The notes beneath the pieces were generated by a model. The model saw only the letters and a list, made by a program, of their open reading frames with translations, had not been told where the DNA came from and made no database searches. Below, one piece after another: positions 1 through 7,851 of a stretch of 64,000 nucleotides of DNA. Source of the DNA: Sphingomonadaceae bacterium (GTDB lineage Bacteria > Pseudomonadota > Alphaproteobacteria > Sphingomonadales > Sphingomonadaceae); assembly GCA_025359685.1 (NCBI GenBank), contig JANYEY010000050.1, positions 1-64,000 on the forward strand. Reading direction: 5' to 3'. The stretch's first letter is position 1. The number at the start of each line of letters is the position of its first letter. The translations under genes and the position numbers were made by a program.

Positions 1-73
1 GGGGTGGAAAGCGGCCATTAGGCTCGGTCCTGGCTTGAAGTCACGCACCGCTTCCGCAAACGCCGTCCATAAA

Positions 74-1417
74 TTAGTGATCGTGTCCCTCGGGTTCCAA
101 CATTTCGAACGCAAGCCGGGCTGACTGATCTTTGACATCCAATCGCAGGACCGCTTGGAATGCATGCGGCTCGCGGGGGGCTTGCGCGCTTTGCAAAACC
201 GTCGGATCCTCGGTTTCGAAAAGCGGGATGGTCTCAATTCCGTCGCCGCCCCGGTCGATCTGGACCTCGGCGCTCAAATCGGCGGCTTGTCGGGCAAGCG
301 TGAGGCGCATGCGTTCGCCGCCGGCGGTATCGACGATGGCAAGCGTTCCTTCGGCAACACGGCTGGCAAAATGAAACGGCTCGGGTGCGTGATGGCCGAC
401 GTGTCGGTCGGCTGGCGCTGGCAGGTTCAATTTGCCCAACTCGGAATGCTCGAACGTCACATTCGCGGTCTTCAGCGCGGGCGTGTGCGCCAGCAGCTCC
501 GATTTCAAATTACGCGCAATGTCCATCGCCGCAGACAACGAGAGTTGTTCATCGACGTGAATCGCAACGTCGGCATGCAGCTCGTGACCGATCCACCGTG
601 CTCGCGCATCAGTAACTCTTGCAATCCCCGGGACATGCTCGGCCGCATGGCGAATTTCCGCGGTCACGCCGGGATCCACACCATCCAGCGTGCGCGTGAT
701 CACTGCTTTGGCAGACTGCCAGACGATACCGCCGATCGTGATCGTAATCAAAAGGCCAACTATCGGGTCGGCCAGCGGGTAACCGAGCCAGACTCCGAGC
801 GCGCCCAGCACAACCGCCAGAGAGGTCAGCCCGTCAGTGCGCGCATGATAACCATCGGCGATAAGGGCGGCGCTGTTCATCTGCCGACCGACCCGGATGC
901 GAAACACGGCAACGACTTCGTTGCCGACGAACCCGATGAACCCGGCAAGGGCAAGCCAGCCAAGGTGGCTGACTGGCTGGGGATTGAGCAAGCGATGGAT
1001 CGCTTGGTAGCCAGCGACTACCGCGCTGAACAGGATAATAAGAATAATGAGAATGCCTGCCAGGTCTTCGACGCGACCGAGCCCGTAGGTAAACGTTTTG
1101 GATGGCTTGCGCCGCGCCAGGACAAACGCGATCCACAGCGGAATTGCGGTCGTGGCGTCGGCAACGTTGTGGATCATATCGGCGAGTAGCGCGACAGAAC
1201 CCGACACAAGGACAATAGCCAATTGGAATGCAGCTGTGATAGCCAGAATTACGAACGACCACTTGATCGCCCAGATGCCGCGTTCGGAGTTTGCCAGAGA
1301 CGAGTCGATCACGCCGTGGGTGTGGCCATGTCCTTGGGCGCCGTGGTCGCCATGCGCAGCATGACCGCCACCATCCTTTTGGCCGCCGAAGCCGAGCCAA
1401 TCGCGAATGTCCATCAT
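74..1417 (-). CDS. CDF-family cation efflux protein (DmeF-like), His-rich N-terminus
   Basis: In-frame ATG at 1417 (MMDIRDWLGFGG...) within the 513-aa ORF; HGDHGAQGHGHTHG stretch followed by CDF transmembrane core (LLADMIHNVADATTAIPLWIAF, DGYHARTDGLTSLAVV). Confidence 0.85.
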   Translation of the reverse strand: MMDIRDWLGFGGQKDGGGHAAHGDHGAQGHGHTHGVIDSSLANSERGIWAIKWSFVILAITAAFQLAIVLVSGSVALLADMIHNVADATTAIPLWIAFVLARRKPSKTFTYGLGRVEDLAGILIILIILFSAVVAGYQAIHRLLNPQPVSHLGWLALAGFIGFVGNEVVAVFRIRVGRQMNSAALIADGYHARTDGLTSLAVVLGALGVWLGYPLADPIVGLLITITIGGIVWQSAKAVITRTLDGVDPGVTAEIRHAAEHVPGIARVTDARARWIGHELHADVAIHVDEQLSLSAAMDIARNLKSELLAHTPALKTANVTFEHSELGKLNLPAPADRHVGHHAPEPFHFASRVAEGTLAIVDTAGGERMRLTLARQAADLSAEVQIDRGGDGIETIPLFETEDPTVLQSAQAPREPHAFQAVLRLDVKDQSARLAFEMLEPEGHDH

Positions 1418-1427
1418 GCCGCGCACC

Positions 1428-1694
1428 TCATAGATACTTTGCCAGTTGTCTGAACTCGTCGAGCACGGCCCCGGTAACCGGCTCGGCCGGGCCAGAACCT
1501 TCATTGAGGCAATGGTCGATGTGATCATGGATAAGCGCGCGCTTGGCATTCGTGATTGCGCATTCGACCGCGTGAAGCTGCTGTGCGAGATCGACGCACT
1601 TACGGCCACTTTCAATCATCGCGATAACGGACGCCAGATGACCATTCGCCCGTTTCAGACGTTTGATTATTCCGGGATGGGACTCGTGTTGCAT
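1428..1694 (-). CDS. Metal-sensing transcriptional regulator, CsoR/RcnR/FrmR (DUF156) family, DmeR-like
   Basis: 88 aa, MQHESHPGIIKRLKRANGHLASVIAMIESGRKCVDLAQQLHAVECAI...; ends 10 bp before the CDF gene. Confidence 0.85.
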   Translation of the reverse strand: MQHESHPGIIKRLKRANGHLASVIAMIESGRKCVDLAQQLHAVECAITNAKRALIHDHIDHCLNEGSGPAEPVTGAVLDEFRQLAKYL

Positions 1695-1705
1695 GATGTG
1701 GCCAG

Positions 1706-1722
1706 TATCCCCTGGGGGAGGA
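1706..1722. promoter_or_regulatory. Candidate operator of the CsoR/RcnR-family regulator (C/G-tract)
   Basis: tatcccctgggggagga, an AT-flanked C-tract/G-tract 12 bp upstream of the regulator start codon; this architecture is typical of RcnR/FrmR/DmeR operators. Confidence 0.5.
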
Positions 1723-2182
1723 TCATTGCAAACAAATTCACGTTGAAGTTTGTGTCCGCAATCGGTTCATTGGCCGCCAACCGCGCCGACGCATTTGAGG
1801 GTGGTATTCCGTTGAAGAAATCGGATGCGGGATCATTCGTGGGCCGCTTCGCAACGAAGACGAGCGAGGTCCCGCTACCGATCAGGCCGTAAAGTTGGCG
1901 CGAGGCTACCGGCCTCCGGCTCCGGAAGCAGCAAAACCGCCAAGACTGCCCTTCGGTTCCGCTTCGTACCACCTACCAGCAAACTTGGCGCCGGAGGCAG
2001 CTTGACACTAACAATCAGCACGGACCACTCGGAGGGGGCCGATCATCTTGGTGCGGGCCATGAAATACTGGCCACCGACGGACAGGGCCGGGCTGGACCA
2101 TGACGTCCAGCCCGGTTCAAAAACGGCATTCATGCTCTAGGGCAGTACGTCCGAAAATTCGGTGCCGTGCCAAGCCTCCACA

Positions 2183-2575
2183 TCAATAGCCATAGCGATT
2201 GTAGTTGCGATAACGCGAGGAATCGCGGCGCTGCCAGGCGCGGCTATGCCACCGATCGTGATTGTCTTCGAGCTGGTCGTGTGCGTCGGCATGATCTTCC
2301 CTCAGATCGCGGTGCAGACGTCTGTGCGTACGGCCCGACATCCCATACTGGTGCGCTCGGTCATGCTCCTGCTCAAGGTCGTCGTGCACGTCGTCATGCT
2401 GATCCTCGATCTGGTCATGCTCGTCGTCGTGCCGGGAATATCCCCCTCCATATGGCTGACCATAATAGCCACCCGAGCCGATAGTCACCGACCAGCTGCT
2501 TTGCGCAAAAGCCGCGCTCGGTATCAGTGCCGCTGTTGATGCCAATCCCAGCAGCGCGATAAAAGTCTTGTTCAT
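2183..2575 (-). CDS. Secreted His/Asp/Glu-rich protein, putative periplasmic metal-binding
   Basis: Start MNKTFIALLGLASTAALIPSAAFAQ (signal peptide) inside the 208-aa ORF; body HDDEHDQIEDQHDDVHDDLEQEHDRAH...HRDLREDHADAHDQLEDNHDRWH. Confidence 0.7.
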   Translation of the reverse strand: MNKTFIALLGLASTAALIPSAAFAQSSWSVTIGSGGYYGQPYGGGYSRHDDEHDQIEDQHDDVHDDLEQEHDRAHQYGMSGRTHRRLHRDLREDHADAHDQLEDNHDRWHSRAWQRRDSSRYRNYNRYGY

Positions 2576-2692
2576 TCCGATACTCCCTACATCTAAGCCA
2601 CGGACGAAACTGACCATGATGCAATGCACGAAGGCTGAATGGATTGTTTTGGCTACCGTAAGTGTACCAACCCTCGTTGCGCTAAGCGACGT

Positions 2693-2712
2693 CGCGTCCG
2701 CAATCGGGTCGT
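2693..2712. repeat. Dispersed intergenic repeat cgcgtccgcaatcgggtcgt (copy 1)
   Basis: 20-bp exact match to 22160-22179; related copy near 1754-1772. Confidence 0.5.
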
Positions 2713-2885
2713 TGATTGACAAACAGTAGCGGCGTGATTGGGGTGATTTCCGCAAGAGCAGGTTTTGGATGGGTAACCCAAAAAGCGGACATCGCCAGTG
2801 CGGCTGCAAAGTGAACCGTTATTGGTGAACGAACAGAAGCCGGCGTTGGCGCAGCACCGCATGTGCCTTTAGTCACACCACGAAT

Positions 2886-2983
2886 TTATAACTGCGCAAT
2901 GACTTTTGCCAGCTTCGCCTGAATCTGGACAGCAGCCTGTTTAAGCGCTGGATTGTCGATTGCTTCCATGGATGCAACAGGAT
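2886..2983 (-). pseudogene. C-terminal fragment of DUF302 gene, separated by the IS1-family insertion
   Basis: Reads ...DPVASMEAIDNPALKQAAVQIQAKLAKVIAQL* on the minus strand; joins in frame to 5583..5879 when the IS and one TSD copy are removed. Confidence 0.85.
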
Positions 2984-3066
2984 GGTAGTGTCTCAGTTTG
3001 AATTTTGACGCCTTGGCTATCCAGCCGCTTGTCCTATATGCTTAGCGGTATGCATGGAGGTAAGCG

Positions 3067-3237
3067 ATGGAATACTGGGATCGCGCTGGGAAAGTTGTCG
3101 GCCTATGGGTCGATAAAAAGCATCGGGTTTGCGATAAGTGCGGGCGTGAGTTTTTGAGCGGGACTTTCCGAATCGCGAGGGGCAGAGCCTATGAGGCGTT
3201 GTGCCATACTTGTGACCCGGAGACGCCCCATGCCTAA
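3067..3237 (+). CDS. 56-aa zinc-ribbon-like protein, IS passenger (not in ORF track)
   Basis: MEYWDRAGKVVGLWVDKKHRVCDKCGREFLSGTFRIARGRAYEALCHTCDPETPHA*, two CxxC pairs; stop overlaps the next start. Confidence 0.55.
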   Translation: MEYWDRAGKVVGLWVDKKHRVCDKCGREFLSGTFRIARGRAYEALCHTCDPETPHA

Positions 3238-3475
3238 AGGCCCGCGCGGAGAGAAGCGCCCAGCCGACGCAATCGGACTTGCTGTGATGATCGGCAAGAT
3301 CGCCACTGGCGAGATTGAGGACATTGCGGACGCAACCAAAAGCGCCGCTGCACAGCTTGGTAGCTTGGGCGGGAAGAAGCGGGCGGCGAATATGACACCA
3401 GAGCGACGGGCGGAGATTGCCCGAAAGGCGGCGGAGAAACGCTGGGGTCAATCGTCCTCGACGAAAGGTAATTGA
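3230..3475 (+). CDS. Small basic passenger protein with A-R-x-A-A-E-x-R-W motif
   Basis: MPKGPRGEKRPADAIGLAVMIGKIATGEIEDIADATKSAAAQLGSLGGKKRAANMTPERRAEIARKAAEKRWGQ..., ATG overlaps the stop of the upstream ORF. Confidence 0.65.
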   Translation: MPKGPRGEKRPADAIGLAVMIGKIATGEIEDIADATKSAAAQLGSLGGKKRAANMTPERRAEIARKAAEKRWGQSSSTKGN

Positions 3476-4467
3476 AGAGTAGTCCCACGTTTTGGCAGAG
3501 CCGTATCCAACATGAGTTTGAACTGATTCCAGTTCTTTGACGCCTTCATAAGCGTGATGACGGCATGAAGGTGTTGGGCAAGCGCCGGGTGGCCAATGTC
3601 CTCGGTAAAGAGTTGGTGCAGCCGCCCCCTCCTCTTGCCGTCACTGTCTTTCGGCATTCTCTTCTCCAACTCTTCACGAATGCCGGGCGCAAGGCGCTCA
3701 TAAACGAAATCTGTTGTGTAACCGGCAACCGCTTGAGGCGGATTGAATCTGCGTCCGCGCCATTCCCATCCCCGCAGGCGATAGATTTCCTTGTAAAAAT
3801 CGTCGGGGAACCGCTTTGCCCATGCCGCCAACTCTTTGAGCAAGAAGGCGTCCAAAATGTCCTGCAAGGCGTGACGTTGACGAACTTCTTGGAAGCCGGT
3901 CGCTTCGTCAACCAACGCGACGATGCCGATCTCGGCCAGCGCGCGAATAAGAGTGTCAGCAGCCAGGATCATTCCTTCGTAGCGCGCCGGAATCTTTCCC
4001 GACGCGCGTAGGCTGGCGTCACGAAATTGGAGATAGACCTCGGCAACCTTTTTGAGCGATCTCGCGTTGTAACCGACGCCCTTCCCACCCTTTTTTGTGC
4101 GATAAAAGATGGGCTTGGTCGACTCTACCAAGTCATTGGTAATAAACGGCTTTAGGGCATCTGCCTGCAAAAAGAAGGGTAGTTCGTCGACTGTCGAAAG
4201 AACACCCGTCCCGGCTTTCGGAGAGCGGGAGCGGCCCAGCGCACGAAGGAACGTAGCCTGCGTTATTATGCGAGTTTCGTCGCGAAGAACCGCAGCGGAC
4301 AATTCTACTTGGCCAATGTTAAACGTGCCCTCGAAATCGGCCATTGGAAGATCGGCAGACCAACGGGCCTCTGCCGCCAAGCGCGCGTTGTCTCTCCGCT
4401 CGGCGGGCGACATCGCCTTCATGCGCGCCTTTCCAGCTGCTACTTTTTTGGGGTCTTTCTCGCTCAT
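3448..4467 (-). CDS. P63C-domain-like protein, IS passenger
   Basis: 339 aa; ...IITQATFLRALGRSRSPKAG...ELPFFLQADALKPFI...PIFYRTKKGGKGVGYNARSLKKVAEVYLQFRDA...VYERLAPGIREELEKRMPKDSDGKRRGRLHQLFTEDIGHPALAQHLHAVITLMKAS, resembling the P63C domain family. Confidence 0.75.
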   Translation of the reverse strand: MSEKDPKKVAAGKARMKAMSPAERRDNARLAAEARWSADLPMADFEGTFNIGQVELSAAVLRDETRIITQATFLRALGRSRSPKAGTGVLSTVDELPFFLQADALKPFITNDLVESTKPIFYRTKKGGKGVGYNARSLKKVAEVYLQFRDASLRASGKIPARYEGMILAADTLIRALAEIGIVALVDEATGFQEVRQRHALQDILDAFLLKELAAWAKRFPDDFYKEIYRLRGWEWRGRRFNPPQAVAGYTTDFVYERLAPGIREELEKRMPKDSDGKRRGRLHQLFTEDIGHPALAQHLHAVITLMKASKNWNQFKLMLDTALPKRGTTLQLPFVEDD

Positions 4468-4475
4468 GACAACCT

Positions 4476-4533
4476 CATGCTTGCATCGTTGATTATGCTA
4501 GCATATGCCAGCACAAGAAAAAGTGCAAGCATG
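4476..4533. promoter_or_regulatory. Nested palindromes between divergent P63C gene and transposase
   Basis: Perfect 10-bp arms catgcttgca (4476-4485) / tgcaagcatg (4524-4533) around the 12-bp palindrome tatgctagcata (4494-4505). Confidence 0.45.
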
Positions 4534-4579
4534 GTGATTTCTCTTGACCCTAGGCATAAAAGTTCATATCAAAATGGGC

Positions 4580-5458
4580 ATGAACAAGCTGCCCCTCTCC
4601 AAGCGTGTCCAAATCCTCGCCATGCTGTGCGAGGGATCGTCCATGCGCTCGATCAGCCGCGTTGCTGACGTGTCGATCAACACAGTTTCCAAACTTCTGG
4701 TTGAAGCTGGTGAGGCCTGCCTGATCCTGCACGACGAAACCGTGCGCAACGTGAAGGCGAGCCGCATTCAGTGCGATGAAATCTGGTCGTTCTGCCATGC
4801 CAAAGCCAAGAACGTAGCGACTGCGAAAGCAGCCCCGGAAGGCGCTGGCGACGTTTGGACTTGGACCGCGATTGATGCCGATACCAAGCTGATCGTGTCC
4901 TACTTCGTCGGTGACCGTTCGGGCGAAAGCGCAATGGTGTTGATGGACGATCTACAAGCCCGTCTTGCCAATCGCGTCCAGCTTACCACCGATGGTCACA
5001 AGGCTTACCTAGAGGCCGTAGAAGGCGCATTCGGCAGCGACGTGGACTTTGCCCAGCTTGTGAAGCTCTACGGCCCCACGATCACCGCACCGGGCCGCTA
5101 CAGCCCAGCGGAATGCACCGGGATCAAGAAAATCCGCCGCGAGGGCAATCCTGACATTGCGCACGTTTCGACCAGCTACGTTGAGCGCCAGAACCTGACC
5201 ATGCGCATGTCCATGCGGCGCTTCACCCGGTTGACCAACGCTTTCAGCAAGAAGCTGGACAACCACATTCACGCACTCGCGCTCTATTTTGTGTTCTACA
5301 ACTTCACCCGCATTCACAAGACGCTGCGCATGTCCCCTGCTATGGCGGCAGGGATCGCGGATCGGCTGTGGTCGCTTGAGGACGTGATCGCCAAGATTGA
5401 CGAGCTGGCACCGGAGCCGAAACCGCGCGGACCTTACCGCAAACGAAATGGGGTGTGA
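4580..5458 (+). CDS. IS1-family transposase
   Basis: MNKLPLSKRVQILAMLCEGSSMRSISRVADVSINTVSKLLVEAG...QCDEIWSFCHAK...DVWTWTAIDADTKLIVSYFVGDRS...; N-terminal HTH plus DDE-type core. Confidence 0.9.
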   Translation: MNKLPLSKRVQILAMLCEGSSMRSISRVADVSINTVSKLLVEAGEACLILHDETVRNVKASRIQCDEIWSFCHAKAKNVATAKAAPEGAGDVWTWTAIDADTKLIVSYFVGDRSGESAMVLMDDLQARLANRVQLTTDGHKAYLEAVEGAFGSDVDFAQLVKLYGPTITAPGRYSPAECTGIKKIRREGNPDIAHVSTSYVERQNLTMRMSMRRFTRLTNAFSKKLDNHIHALALYFVFYNFTRIHKTLRMSPAMAAGIADRLWSLEDVIAKIDELAPEPKPRGPYRKRNGV

Positions 5459-5459
5459 T

Positions 5460-5573
5460 ATGAGCGATGGGACGATTTGGTTTGGGCTGCTGGTTTTTGG
5501 AGTCTTCGCTTACGGTCTTGATAGCAAGCTCGACAAGATCATCGAGCTGCTCAAAAATCAAAATTCAAACTGA
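5460..5573 (+). CDS. 37-aa membrane peptide encoded after the transposase; stop codon inside the IS inverted repeat
   Basis: MSDGTIWFGLLVFGVFAYGLDSKLDKIIELLKNQNSN*; ATG one base after the transposase stop; TGA falls in the right IR. Confidence 0.45.
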   Translation: MSDGTIWFGLLVFGVFAYGLDSKLDKIIELLKNQNSN

Positions 5574-5582
5574 GACACTACC

Positions 5583-5879
5583 AACAGGATCGATGGCCGC
5601 CACTTCGGTTTGTCCGCCTCCAGCGTCGCGAACGACAACATTGCACGGCAGCATCGTGCCGACCTTATCCTCGAGCTTGAGTGCTTCATAGGCAAGGGCC
5701 GGGTTGCAGGCACCCAGTATCCGGTAATCGGGAAAATAGACCCCGATCTTCGCCTTCAAGGTTTGCTTGATATCAATCTCGGTGATGATGCCAAAGCCTT
5801 CATCTTTCAAGGCTTCTACGGTGCGGGCGACAGCCGCTTCGAACGGCATCGAAAGCGTCTTGCCAAGATAGTATGCCAT
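5583..5879 (-). pseudogene. N-terminal part of DUF302 gene interrupted by IS1-family element
   Basis: MAYYLGKTLSMPFEAAVARTVEALKDEGFGIITEIDIKQTLKAKIG...LEDKVGTMLPCNVVVRDAGGGQTEVAAIDPV, then reads into the IS (GSVSV*). Confidence 0.88.
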
Positions 5880-5891
5880 CTCCTGGTGCTC

Positions 5892-6023
5892 CTAGCGCTT
5901 GGTGTTGAAAAACAAATACTTGATAAGGGCTGCCACGGCTAAAACCAGCAGGACAACTCCCAGCAATCCACCCCAGCCCATGCCGTCCATCCAAGCGCCG
6001 CCGCCATTCATTGCTCCGTTCAT
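5892..6023 (-). CDS. 43-aa single-TM membrane peptide (below ORF-track length)
   Basis: MNGAMNGGGAWMDGMGWGGLLGVVLLVLAVAALIKYLFFNTKR*; lies between multicopper oxidase and DUF302 on the same strand. Confidence 0.6.
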   Translation of the reverse strand: MNGAMNGGGAWMDGMGWGGLLGVVLLVLAVAALIKYLFFNTKR

Positions 6024-6092
6024 GGTAATTTCCTCGTTTTGGTGAATAGTCTAATTGCTCATGCCGTTTATGAGTCGTCGGAATCGCGCCGA

Positions 6093-7730
6093 TTATGTCC
6101 GCACTCGCATGTTGACCATCATGTCGCCGTCCTCGTGCTCCAGATTGTGACAATGGAACACGTAGGTCTGATCGCCAGCGAATTCGTGTGAGAAATCTAC
6201 CGCAAGCCGCACGGTTTCGCCGGGCCAGACCAGCACCGTGTCCTTCCAGCCAAGGTCACTGACGATGCGGCCGCTGCCATGCACGCCGAGTGCCTCGATC
6301 TGCTTCGGACTGTTCTGGCGGGACAGCACCTGAAACTGAAAACCGTGCATGTGCATGGGATGCGGCATGCTTTGTTTGGCGTTGTGCAGTTCCCAGACTT
6401 CTGTGGTGCTTCGCTTTGCGTCGATCGGAAAGGCATCCATGCGGAAGCTCTCGCCGTTGATGAGCCAGCGCATATGCCCCATCTCGACCTGAACTGAGCG
6501 CTGCGCGGCTCCCTTGATGTCGATCGGCAGGATTTGCGACAGCTGCGCCGGCAACGGGCGCGGTGCTGGTGCGGGCTTCGTCACCACCAGCTTCAGCAGA
6601 TTGAACTCAAGTCCGTCGTCGAGCCGCGTGCTGCCGTGGCTGCGATCCATCGAATTATTGCCGGACATGCCGTTTGACGATCCAATGATCGCCATCATGC
6701 CATCATTTTCCATAGTATCGAATGCGAGGCTTTTCAGGAAAACTGTGTCGCCTTGACGCAACCGGCTCGCGTCGAACAGCACATCGAGCCGCTCGCCGGG
6801 CGCCAGAAAAGCCTCTTTGACCGGATACGGCCGATCGAGCAGCCCTCCATCGGTGCCGATCACCTGATACGCCAACAGCTCTTTGCCGCGCATGAAAGCA
6901 AGCTTGTAAATGCGCGCGTTGGAGCCGTTCAGACAGCGGAACCGAAAGATGCGCGGGGCAATGTCGAGATAGGCATTGGGCGTCAGGTTGACCAGCACGA
7001 TGTCGCCGAGATAGCCCATCATCTTCTCGCCCGGGTCCGGCTGATAGACCAGCTCGCCGGCGGCGTTGAAACGCTTGTCCTGGATGACCAGCGGCAGATC
7101 GGTTTCGCCAAGCTTGAGGTCAAGTGCCTTGGCGAGCCGCAGATCGTCGTCATCCTCAACAATGAAGAAGCTGGCAAGGCCGCCATACGCCTGTTTCGCC
7201 GTCAAATGATTGGCATGCGTGTGATACCAATAGGTGCCGCCGCGGTTGTTGACCGTAAAATCATAGGAATAACTGGCGCCGGGAGCGATGCTGTCGACTG
7301 GGTGGCCGTCCATGTTGGCCGGGATGTGCAGGCCATGCCAATGAATGATCGTCGGCTCGTTCAAGCCATTTTGCAATGCGGCTGCGAACCGGCCGCCGCG
7401 CCTGATTTTGAATATAGGATTTTGATAGGTCTTGCCCGCGTAGCTGGTCTCGTACTGCAAAAACGGTGAGGCCCGTCCGCCAAGGATTGGGAATGTCGCT
7501 GCGCGGGCGTTGAGCGTCAGCGGTGTGTCGGTCACGTTAAGGACGCCAAATGGCCCCTCGGCGCCCGGAATAAGCAGCGGGTTTGTAAAATTCTCTGGCC
7601 TCACCGGGTCGTTTGCATAGGGCTTCAACGCCGCGTCGGCAGTGCTGCTGCCACCGCAGCCGGCAAGCCCCAAACCGGCGCCAACTGCGAGTAGCGAAGC
7701 ACTGCACTGCAAAAATTTGCGACGTTCCAT
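6093..7730 (-). CDS. Multicopper oxidase (CueO/FtsP-like)
   Basis: 545 aa, lipobox-like LGLAGCGG; copper motifs HWHGLH, HTHANH, HPMHMHGF, HCHNLEHEDGDMM. Confidence 0.92.
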   Translation of the reverse strand: MERRKFLQCSASLLAVGAGLGLAGCGGSSTADAALKPYANDPVRPENFTNPLLIPGAEGPFGVLNVTDTPLTLNARAATFPILGGRASPFLQYETSYAGKTYQNPIFKIRRGGRFAAALQNGLNEPTIIHWHGLHIPANMDGHPVDSIAPGASYSYDFTVNNRGGTYWYHTHANHLTAKQAYGGLASFFIVEDDDDLRLAKALDLKLGETDLPLVIQDKRFNAAGELVYQPDPGEKMMGYLGDIVLVNLTPNAYLDIAPRIFRFRCLNGSNARIYKLAFMRGKELLAYQVIGTDGGLLDRPYPVKEAFLAPGERLDVLFDASRLRQGDTVFLKSLAFDTMENDGMMAIIGSSNGMSGNNSMDRSHGSTRLDDGLEFNLLKLVVTKPAPAPRPLPAQLSQILPIDIKGAAQRSVQVEMGHMRWLINGESFRMDAFPIDAKRSTTEVWELHNAKQSMPHPMHMHGFQFQVLSRQNSPKQIEALGVHGSGRIVSDLGWKDTVLVWPGETVRLAVDFSHEFAGDQTYVFHCHNLEHEDGDMMVNMRVRT

Positions 7731-7851
7731 TGCGCGTTACTTTGGCAATTATATACATGACGTACTGGAATTGTAATGTTAGAAGATTCGCCGATAGGCC
7801 GGTGCTTAGAAATTGCGGTAACGCCCGCGATGCTTTCGGCGGGGGTTGAGG

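Larger units (their letters stand above)
2984..5582 (+). mobile_element. IS1-family insertion sequence, about 2.6 kb, with passenger genes
   Basis: 25-bp perfect terminal inverted repeats ggtagtgtctcagtttgaattttga (2984-3008 / 5558-5582); 8-bp direct repeats aacaggat at 2976-2983 and 5583-5590; IS1-type transposase inside. Confidence 0.92.

Noticed and set aside
155-1189. 344-aa plus-strand ORF
   Set aside because: Antisense to the well-supported CDF efflux gene; no recognisable domain; high-GC antisense artefact.
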